This document shows, one piece after another, positions 1-7,235 of a stretch of 7,995 nucleotides of DNA (the stretch's first letter is position 1; the number at the start of each line of letters is the position of its first letter). Position numbers and translations under genes: made by a program. The DNA is taken from positions 3,052,663 to 3,060,657 of the forward strand of contig LATQ01000001.1 in assembly GCA_001017865.1 (NCBI GenBank). Direction: 5' to 3'. The stretch comes from Rhodococcus sp. IITR03 (GTDB taxonomy: Bacteria > Actinomycetota > Actinomycetes > Mycobacteriales > Mycobacteriaceae). Under the pieces are notes generated by a model. It saw nothing but the letters and a program-made list of their open reading frames with translations, was not told where the DNA came from and made no database searches.

Positions 1-1798
<1,798 letters not shown>

Positions 1799-1866
1799 GA
1801 GCTTGAAGTCTCCTGACATGGGTGTACGGGGTCCCGGCGGGTGGAAGTCGGCCCGCGCGCTACTTC

Positions 1867-1895
1867 AGACTAGTGCGCTGCTCCGAACGGGTCGA
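1867..1895 (-). promoter_or_regulatory. Candidate tkt promoter
   Basis: On the minus strand a -35-like TCGACC (1895-1890) is followed after 17 bp by TAGTCT (1872-1867), which fits the actinobacterial TANNNT -10 pattern. Transcription would begin near 1860 and give a leader of about 60 nt before the GTG at 1798. The -10 lies inside an imperfect dyad with arms 1855-1862 and 1871-1878. This is pattern matching only. Confidence 0.4.
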
Positions 1896-1925
1896 TTCGG
1901 TCCGGGCAACGGTCCGGTCTACCAT
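1896..1925 (+). promoter_or_regulatory. Weak candidate ctaB promoter
   Basis: TACCAT at 1920-1925 fits the TANNNT -10 pattern. TTCGGT at 1896-1901 is a poor -35, 18 bp upstream. The 8-mer TACCATCG is the same as at the ctaA -10 on the other strand (5430-5423). Other hexamers in this 212-bp gap could serve instead. Confidence 0.25.
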
Positions 1926-2010
1926 CGTTCGTAGTAGAGGAGCGTCCGGAACCGGGCGACCGTGAACGGGCGAAACGAAGGTGCGGATCCGCGTGGGACA
2001 AGGAGACAGT

Positions 2011-2987
2011 GTGCGGGCAGGGCGACGGCCGGGAGGACACGGCTTCGGCGCCCCCGAAGCGCCGAGCGCCCCGCGCCCCGACACCGCGTGGGGCCGGATC
2101 TCCGGCACCGTCCTCGCCTACATCGCGTTGACCAAGCCGCGGGTGATCGAACTCCTGCTGGTCGCGACCATTCCCGCGATGCTGTTCGCCGACCGCGGCA
2201 ACGTCGACATCGTGCTCATCCTGAGCACCCTGTTCGGCGGCTGGATGGGGGCGGCGAGCGCCAACTCGCTCAACTGCGTCGTCGACGCCGACATCGACAA
2301 GGTGATGAAACGCACGGCGTTGCGTCCTCTTGCCCGGCAGACGGTGCCGACGCGTAACGCCTTCGTCTTCGGCATGGTGCTCGGGATCGCGTCGTTCGCG
2401 TGGCTGTGGTGGCGGGCGAATCTGCTGGCCGGACTGTTGGTCGTGGCGACGATCGCGTTCTACGTGCTCGTGTACACGATGGTGCTCAAACGCCGAACCT
2501 GGCAGAACGTGGTCTGGGGCGGGGCTGCCGGATGTATGCCCGTGATGGTCGGCTGGGCCGCCGTGACGGGTTCGCTGAGCTGGGAACCATCGTGTTGTTC
2601 CTGGTCATCTTCTTCTGGACGCCGCCGCACACCTGGGCGCTCGCGATGCGTTACAAGGAGGACTACAAGGCCGCCGGCGTGCCGATGTTGCCGGTCATCG
2701 CCACCGAGCAGCACGTCACCAAGCAGATCGTGTTCTACACGTGGGCGACCGTGATCGCGACGCTGGTGATCGTCCCGGCCGCCGGTGTGATCTACGCGGC
2801 TGTTGCGCTGCTCGCGGGTGCCTGGTTCCTGATCGTCGCGCACCAGCTGTTCAACAGCGTGCGCGGTGGGGCGTCGGTCAAGCCGCTCAAGCTGTTCCTG
2901 CAGTCCAACAACTACCTCGCGGTGGTGTGCCTGGGCCTGGCGATCGACTCCGTGCTCGCACTGCCGACGATCGGCTCGTACTTCTGA
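2011..2987 (+). CDS. ctaB: Protoheme IX farnesyltransferase (heme O synthase), one frameshift
   Basis: Membrane prenyltransferase of the UbiA family that adds a farnesyl group to heme B, giving heme O, the substrate of CtaA. About 325 residues after repair, a usual length. The N-terminal ~25 residues are polar and poorly conserved, then [11 protein letters not shown] opens the first membrane segment. The first Asp-rich motif, [15 protein letters not shown], starts at about residue 88 (N88, D92, D96). The second conserved segment, [18 protein letters not shown], follows FFWTPPHTW, and QSNNYLAVV lies near the C-terminus. One base is missing near 2586 in TGGGAACC; restoring an A gives [13 protein letters not shown] and a continuous protein. 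The GTG at 2011 has AGGAG at 2001-2005. An in-frame GTG at 1981 is possible but lacks such a site. It converges on qor through the palindrome at 2997-3038. Confidence 0.93.
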
Positions 2988-2996
2988 TCCACGCTT

Positions 2997-3038
2997 CACG
3001 ACGAACGCCCCGGCCGATCGGCCGGGGCGTTCGTCGTG
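2997..3038. terminator. Bidirectional terminator between ctaB and qor
   Basis: A perfect 42-bp palindrome with 21-base arms, centred between 3017 and 3018 on GATC, with a GC-rich core (GCCCCGGCCGATCGGCCGGGGC). It fills most of the 64-bp gap between two converging genes and begins 10 bp after the ctaB stop. There is no U-tract, which is common in high-GC actinobacteria. By position it should serve both strands. Confidence 0.8.
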
Positions 3039-3051
3039 TCGAGTCGGGAGA

Positions 3052-4015
3052 TCACGGGATCAGGACGATCGATCCGGTGGTCCGCCGTCCTTCGAGATCG
3101 GCGTGGGCGCGGGCGGCTTCGGCGAGGGGATAGCTCGCTCCCACCCGGAGCTTCAGCGACCCGTCGGCGAGCGCCGCGAGCACGTCGCCCGCCCGCCACA
3201 GCAGCTCCTCGCGGTCTCGGGTGTAGTGCACGAGGGTCGGCCGTGTGACGAACAGCGAACCCGCCGGGTTCAGCCGCTGCAGGTCGAAGGGCGGGACGGG
3301 TCCGCTCGCGGCGCCGAACAGTGCGACCGTGCCGCGCACGCGGACGGACGCGAGCGACGCTCGAAGGTCGCGGCACCGACACCGTCGTAGGCCGCGGCCA
3401 CCCCCTCACCATCGGTGAGCTCGCGCACCTTCTCGGCGAGGTCGTCGCCGTAGCGCAGCACCTCCGCGGCGCCGGCCTCCCGCGACAGGGCCTCCTTCTC
3501 GTCGGAGGACACGGTGGTGATCACCCGCACGCCCTTCGCGACGGCGAGTTGCGTCAGGATCAGCCCACACCCCCGGCACCGGCGTGGACGAGAACCGTCT
3601 CGCCGGGCTGTGCCGGGTGGACGGAGTTCAGCAGGTAGTGCGCGGTCATGCCCTGCAGGAGGACCGAAGCGGCCTGCTCGGCCGGCACCGAGTCCGGGAC
3701 CGGCACGGCGACCTGCCCGCGGACGCGGACCAGTTCGGCGTACGAGCCGGGTGCATCGCACCACGACACCCGGTCGCCGACCGCCGTGTCCCGCACACCC
3801 TCGCCCACCGCGACGACCGTGCCCGTGCCCTCCGAGCCCGGGATGTACGGCAGCTCCGTGCCGTAGAGGCCGGTGCGGAAGTAGGTGTCGATGAAGTTGA
3901 CGCCGATCGCGTCGGTGCGGACCAGCAGCTCACCCGGTCCGGGCGAGGGGTCGGGTCGTTCGACGGGGACGAGGACGTCGGGGCCTCCGTGCTGTGTCAC
4001 TTCGATTGCGTGCAT
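3052..4015 (-). CDS. qor: Zeta-crystallin-type NADPH:quinone oxidoreductase, two frameshifts
   Basis: Zinc-independent medium-chain dehydrogenase/reductase predicted to reduce quinones with NADPH. The repaired length is about 321 residues, typical for Qor. Visible features: an N-terminal GroES-like domain with VNFIDTYFRTGLY (about 39-51), GSEGTGTVVAVGEGV (60-74), QGMTAHYLL (121-129), then the Rossmann nucleotide-binding motif AGAGGVG (145-151). The zinc ligands of alcohol dehydrogenases are not evident. One base is missing near 3563 (GVG then LILTQLAVAKG in the next frame) and one near 3361 (ATFE then ASVRVRGTVALFGAASGP). The ATG at 4015 starts 23 bp from the divergent hypothetical gene and has no Shine-Dalgarno site; the spacing to a TANNNT hexamer suggests a leaderless transcript. 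The physiological substrate cannot be told from sequence. Confidence 0.9.
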
Positions 4016-4022
4016 AGCGCTC

Positions 4023-4028
4023 ACAGTA
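4023..4028 (-). promoter_or_regulatory. Candidate leaderless -10 of qor
   Basis: TACTGT (4028-4023, minus) fits TANNNT. Seven bases separate it from the ATG at 4015, so transcription would start on or next to the A of the start codon. A weak -35, TTTCGA (4051-4046), lies 17 bp further upstream inside the neighbouring coding sequence. It overlaps the -10 of the opposite gene. Confidence 0.5.
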
Positions 4029-4032
4029 TTCT
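4027..4032 (+). promoter_or_regulatory. Candidate leaderless -10 of the hypothetical gene
   Basis: TATTCT fits TANNNT. Six bases (GCAGAC) separate it from the ATG at 4039, the arrangement typical of leaderless actinobacterial transcripts, and there is no Shine-Dalgarno sequence. The -35 would fall inside qor and is weak. Confidence 0.5.
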
Positions 4033-4038
4033 GCAGAC

Positions 4039-4380
4039 ATGAGCGTCGAAACACAGGTCGTGGCCGCACCGGCCGACATCGTCTCGTCCATCCGCAGCTT
4101 CGTCGCCGAGCACGGAGGTTCCGGGAAGGCAGTGCTGCAGCCGATCGGTCTGTCCGGCGTCCGGATCACCGTGGTCGCCGCCGACGGCACCCTCGGCGAC
4201 CGCGTCGCGAAGGACCTCCCGACGGCGCGTGCCATCGTCGAGGAGATCCCCGACGTCACCGTCTCCGAGTGGGACCGCGAGGTCACCAGCATCGCCAACC
4301 CGCAGAAGGGTCACTGGGCGAAGATGGCCGGCTGGGTGGCACGCCAGACGAAGTTCCCGAAGGCCCGCAACGAGCGCTGA
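4039..4380 (+). CDS. Small hypothetical protein, Rv1455-position
   Basis: Protein of 113 residues that I cannot assign to a function. It is soluble, with no signal peptide or membrane segment. The first ~80 residues look alpha/beta (VSSIRSFVAEHG helix, GVRITVVAADG strand, DLPTARAIVEEIP helix). A conserved-looking basic, Trp-containing tail runs from about residue 90 (PQKGHWAKMAGWVARQTKF...) and might bind nucleic acid or a partner; that is inference. It lies between qor and ctaA, as the small hypothetical Rv1455 does in M. tuberculosis, which argues for a conserved gene rather than a chance frame. The frame is intact. It is divergent from qor by 23 bp and convergent with ctaA, so it is probably transcribed alone. 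Confidence 0.85.
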   Translation: MSVETQVVAAPADIVSSIRSFVAEHGGSGKAVLQPIGLSGVRITVVAADGTLGDRVAKDLPTARAIVEEIPDVTVSEWDREVTSIANPQKGHWAKMAGWVARQTKFPKARNER

Positions 4381-4406
4381 CCGACCCGACACCCGTACGA
4401 CGACAC

Positions 4407-4440
4407 GCGGTCCCTCTCCGGAAATCCGGGGAGGGGCCGC
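4407..4440. terminator. Bidirectional terminator between the hypothetical gene and ctaA
   Basis: Inverted repeat with 15-base arms, GCGGTCCCTCTCCGG (4407-4421) and CCGGGGAGGGGCCGC (4426-4440), around an AAAT loop. In plus-strand RNA all 15 positions pair, two as G-U. In minus-strand RNA the same two become C-A mismatches, so the hairpin should be stronger for the hypothetical gene than for ctaA. It sits within the 72-bp convergent gap and has no U-tract. Confidence 0.75.
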
Positions 4441-4452
4441 GCCGTCGAACGG

Positions 4453-5418
4453 TCAGGCCGGAACGGGTTCGCGATCCGGTGCGGTCGTGCGCGTCCGTCC
4501 GGCCGCCCAGACCGCGGCGGTCGCCGCCGTGCACAGTCCGGCGCCGGCAACGTGGAAGACGACCAGCACGGCGGGCACGTCCGTCCAGAACTGGACGAGG
4601 CCGATGCCTGCCTGTGCGACCACCAGTGCGAGAACGACCTTCAGACGCAGCGTGACGGCTCGGGGTGCATGGACCGCGTAGACGGCGAAGGTGAGGCCGA
4701 TCAACAACGCGAGATAGCCGACGAGCGCTTCGGCGTGCAGGTGGACGAGATTGGTGATGTCGAGCGCGAGGCGCGGCACGGGATTGTCGACACTCTTGTC
4801 TCCGGCGTGCGGGCCGGCGCCGGTGACCATCGTGCCCAGCACGAGGACCACGGCGAGCGCGACACCCGTCAGAGCGGTGAGCCGGCGCAACGGCTGGGGC
4901 AGTACCTGCACCACCGTGCCGTCGTCCGGCTCGCTCACCTTCGCGTAGAGCACTGTCGCCAGCCACACCATGAGCATCGACGCGAGCAGGTGGATCGCGA
5001 CCGTCCACCAGGCGAGACCGGCCAGGACGGTGATACCGCCGATGATCGCCTGCAGCACGGTGCCCGCGGGCATCACCCACGCCCAGGCGATGACCTCCTT
5101 GCGGCGCCGTGCGCGGGTGACGGCCAGGACGATCGCAGCTGCGACGGCCACGACCACGAAGGTCAGCAGCCGGTTGCCGAACTCGACCACCTGGTGCAGG
5201 GTGTTCACCCCGCTCGACACACCCACCGGGACCAACGACCCGGGGAAGCACTGCGGCCAGGTCGGGCAACCCAGTCCGGAGGCGGTGACGCGGACGACCG
5301 AACCGGTCACGGCGATGCCGCCCTGGGTGAGAATCGTGAGGAACGCGATGATCTTCTGCGTCCGCAGCGACGGCAGGGGGAGACGGTCGACAAGGCTCAG
5401 GTAGCCGCGATACAACAC
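4453..5418 (-). CDS. ctaA: Heme A synthase (COX15/CtaA family)
   Basis: Integral membrane oxygenase that converts heme O, the CtaB product, to heme A for the aa3-type cytochrome c oxidase. 321 residues, frame intact, about eight hydrophobic segments. Family features: GGIAVTGSVVRVTASGLGCP (32-52); an outer-loop cysteine pair, C51 and C57 in CPTWPQC; candidate heme-ligand histidines H75 (LHQVVEFGNRL, with E79), H143 (AIHLLAS), H226 or H228 (NLVHLHAE) and H289 (VVFHVAG). The two halves show the internal repeat typical of CtaA. The ortholog Rv1456c was first annotated as an antibiotic transporter component, but the histidine and cysteine pattern favours heme A synthase. The only reasonable start is the GTG at 5418. 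It has no Shine-Dalgarno site, but TACCAT lies 6 bp upstream, which suggests a leaderless message. It follows the permease on the same strand after 68 bp. Confidence 0.93.
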   Translation of the reverse strand: MLYRGYLSLVDRLPLPSLRTQKIIAFLTILTQGGIAVTGSVVRVTASGLGCPTWPQCFPGSLVPVGVSSGVNTLHQVVEFGNRLLTFVVVAVAAAIVLAVTRARRRKEVIAWAWVMPAGTVLQAIIGGITVLAGLAWWTVAIHLLASMLMVWLATVLYAKVSEPDDGTVVQVLPQPLRRLTALTGVALAVVLVLGTMVTGAGPHAGDKSVDNPVPRLALDITNLVHLHAEALVGYLALLIGLTFAVYAVHAPRAVTLRLKVVLALVVAQAGIGLVQFWTDVPAVLVVFHVAGAGLCTAATAAVWAAGRTRTTAPDREPVPA

Positions 5419-5424
5419 GGTTCG

Positions 5425-5430
5425 ATGGTA
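5425..5430 (-). promoter_or_regulatory. Candidate leaderless -10 of ctaA
   Basis: TACCAT (5430-5425, minus) fits TANNNT, with six bases (CGAACC) before the GTG at 5418. That spacing is the same as for the plus-strand gene at 4039. The -35 zone, about 5448-5453, is covered by the dyad at 5442-5456 and lacks a TTGACA-like hexamer. Confidence 0.5.
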
Positions 5431-5441
5431 CGGCGTGAACC

Positions 5442-5456
5442 ACTACACGCTGTAGT
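5442..5456. promoter_or_regulatory. Operator-like dyad, possible BlaI/MecI-family site
   Basis: ACTACA-CGC-TGTAGT is a perfect 6-bp inverted repeat with a 3-bp centre, 24-38 bp upstream of the likely ctaA start and over the predicted -35. Its TACA...TGTA core resembles BlaI/MecI/CopY operators, although staphylococcal sites have a 2-bp centre. As I recall, published ChIP data list Rv1456c, the ctaA ortholog, among the few M. tuberculosis BlaI targets. A repressor here could keep ctaA low until it is released. The site could instead be a short hairpin. Confidence 0.5.
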
Positions 5457-5482
5457 TGGGTCGTGCCCGATCGGGCCGCCCA
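5457..5482. terminator. Weak hairpin downstream of the permease gene
   Basis: GCCCGATCGGGC (5465-5476) is a perfect 12-bp palindrome. It is flanked by TGGG (5457-5460) and CCCA (5479-5482), which can extend the stem across a small internal loop. It starts just after the permease stop and could partly end the mptB-ABC transcript before the ctaA promoter. Short and imperfect. Confidence 0.3.
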
Positions 5483-5486
5483 CGAC

Positions 5487-6284
5487 TCAGGTGAAGCGGA
5501 ACCAGCGCGCCGCGGCCGTGCCGCCGATCACCGTCCACACGAGCAGCGAGACGATCGACAACCAGTCGAACACACCCGAGGTGGCGTTCTCGAGCGCGAG
5601 CGTCAACGCCCCCGACGGCACGATCCGCAGCAGGTGGACCACCGCTTCGGGGATCACGTCGCCGAGCACCACGACGCTGCCGATGCCCAACAGCACGAAC
5701 CACACGATGTTCGCGAGGGCGAGCACGATCTCGGCGCGCAGGGTTCCGCCGAGCAGCAGCCCCAGTGTCGCGAACATCACCGTGCCCAGGGCGATGACGA
5801 CCGCCCCGATGAGCAGGTCGACGGGGGAGGGGCGCCAGCCGAGGGCAAGCCCGATGGCACCGAGCAATACGGCCTGCAGGACGACGACGATGCCCACTGC
5901 CGCGCTCTTGCCCGCGATGATTCCCCATTTGGGCAGCGCGGTCGCGCCGATCCGCTTGAGGGCGCCGTAGCGGCGGTCGAAGCCCACCGCGATCGCCTGA
6001 CCGGTGAACGCAGTCGACATCACGGCCACCATCATCACTGCGGGCAGCACGCTGTCGACCCGCGAGTCGCCGAGATCGCCGATGGGCAGCAGCGACAGGC
6101 CGATCAACAGCGTGATCGGGATGAACATCGTCAGCAGGAGCTGCTCGCCGTTGCGCAGCAGCAGCTTGAGTTCCATGGCGGTCTGCGCCGCGAGCATCTT
6201 CGACGGTGAGTTCGGCTGCGGTCGCGGGGTGAAGGTCCCCTCCGCGAACCGGTTGTTCGCCAGACGATCGTGGGTCACGCTCAC
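5487..6284 (-). CDS. ABC-2 type exporter permease
   Basis: Membrane subunit of an ABC exporter whose ATPase is the gene immediately upstream. 265 residues, frame intact. A polar N-terminus of about 45 residues precedes roughly six membrane helices (about 47-68, 79-100, 127-149, 156-179, 185-207, 238-258). DRRYGALKRIGATALP (103-118), between helices 2 and 3, is typical of ABC-2/DrrB-like permeases and is a likely contact with the ATPase. The protein ends WFRFT, as I recall for mycobacterial Rv1457c. The GTG at 6284 overlaps the ATPase stop as GTGA and has GGGAG (6297-6293) 8 nt upstream, indicating coupled translation. A GTG two codons later (6278), with GAGAGG ahead of it, is an alternative start. 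The substrate is unknown; family members export lipids, drugs or polysaccharide precursors. Confidence 0.88.
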   Translation of the reverse strand: MSVTHDRLANNRFAEGTFTPRPQPNSPSKMLAAQTAMELKLLLRNGEQLLLTMFIPITLLIGLSLLPIGDLGDSRVDSVLPAVMMVAVMSTAFTGQAIAVGFDRRYGALKRIGATALPKWGIIAGKSAAVGIVVVLQAVLLGAIGLALGWRPSPVDLLIGAVVIALGTVMFATLGLLLGGTLRAEIVLALANIVWFVLLGIGSVVVLGDVIPEAVVHLLRIVPSGALTLALENATSGVFDWLSIVSLLVWTVIGGTAAARWFRFT

Positions 6285-7221
6285 CCTCTCAACTCCCGAC
6301 CGGTCAACTCGAGGAAGACGTCCTCGAGGCTGCGCTGATCCACCCGGATCTCGGTTGCCAGTGCGCCCAGGTTCGCGCACCAGGTGGCTGCCGTCGCGAC
6401 GACGGACGGTTCGATCGTGCCCTCGACGAGATACCGCCCGGGGTTGTCCTCCCGGACCCGGTGGGTGCCGGCCAGAGCGGACTGCAGGGCGCTCAGGTCG
6501 AGGCCCGGAGCGCGGTCAGCCACAGCTGGCCCTCGGCGCCGTCACGGGTGACCTCGTCGGGCGTTCCCGCGGCGACCACCCGGCCGTGATCGATGATGAC
6601 GATCTCGTCGGCGAGCTCTTCGGCCTCGTCCATGAGGTGGGTGGTGAGCAGCACGCTCACGCCGTCGCGGCGCAGCGCGTCGATCAGTTCCCACACGAGC
6701 AGCCGGGCCTGCGCGTCGAGACCCGCCGTCGGTTCGTCGAGGAACACCAGTTCGGGGCGCCCGACCAGCGCGCATGCGAGCGCGAGGCGTTGCTGTTGTC
6801 CGCCCGACAGTCGTCGGTAGGGAGTGCGGCGGGCGTCTGTGAGCCCGAGGCGCCGGAGCAGCCAGTCGGGTCGAGGGGTCGGCCGAGTAGGCGCCCACCA
6901 GGTCGAGCATCTCGCCGGCGCGAGAACCCGGATATGCGCCGCCACCCTGCAGCATCACGCCGATCCGGGGGCGGAGGCGTCGGAATCGGCGACGGGATCG
7001 AGACCCAGGACGCGGACCGTGCCGGCGTCGGGAGTGACGAATCCCTCGCACATTTCCACGGTGGTGGTCTTACCGGCGCCGTTCGGGCCGAGGAGGGCGA
7101 GCACCTGAGCGCGTTCGACGGTCAGGTCCAGACCGTTCACGGCGGTGACGCCCCCGTAGGTCTTGACGACGCCGTTCAGGCGCACAGCCGGTACCGCACC
7201 GGCGGGAGAACTCGGGGTCAC
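6281..7221 (-). CDS. ABC exporter ATP-binding protein, four frameshifts
   Basis: Cytoplasmic ATPase that powers the permease next to it. About 314 residues after repair, close to the mycobacterial Rv1458c. Motifs on the repaired numbering: Walker A GPNGAGKTT (45-53), Q-loop VMLQGGG (Q92), signature LSGGQQQR (139-146), Walker B LVFLDEP (159-165), H-loop LTTH (H196). The C-terminal ~100 residues end QRSLEDVFLELTGREL, typical of DrrA-like exporters. Single bases are missing near 6979, 6876, 6869 and 6512. The pair at 6869/6876 lies in adjacent G runs, and repair gives DPLDPDWLLRRLGLTD. All motifs survive, so an error is likelier than a pseudogene. The GTG at 7221 lies 11 bp after the mptB stop; a GTG slightly further in is possible. 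The last bases overlap the permease start. Confidence 0.88.
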
Positions 7222-7229
7222 GGGGTTCC

Positions 7230-7235
7230 AGCCTA
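7230..7235 (-). promoter_or_regulatory. Possible internal -10 before the ABC operon
   Basis: TAGGCT (7235-7230, minus) fits TANNNT and begins with the TAG stop codon of mptB. Eight bases separate it from the GTG at 7221. No Shine-Dalgarno sequence precedes that GTG, so either a leaderless internal transcript or coupling to mptB translation could start the ATPase. No -35 was recognised. Confidence 0.25.

Noticed and set aside
1983..1992. GCGGATCCGC palindrome upstream of ctaB as an operator
   Set aside because: Ten-base palindromes of this composition are common by chance in high-GC DNA, and nothing else supports a role.
1981..2010. GTG 1981 as the ctaB start
   Set aside because: In frame, but without a ribosome binding site, whereas AGGAG at 2001-2005 is well placed for GTG 2011. 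Kept only as an alternative.
4552..5970. A 472-codon plus-strand open frame opposite ctaA and the permease
   Set aside because: The composition (rich in R, G, D, H, Q) resembles no family and is the usual antisense shadow of high-GC third positions. The minus-strand genes beneath it have clear family motifs.
6860..6985. Programmed ribosomal frameshifting in the ATPase gene
   Set aside because: No slippery heptamer plus structure is evident. Three nearby losses in one gene, and similar losses in four other genes, point to a technical cause.
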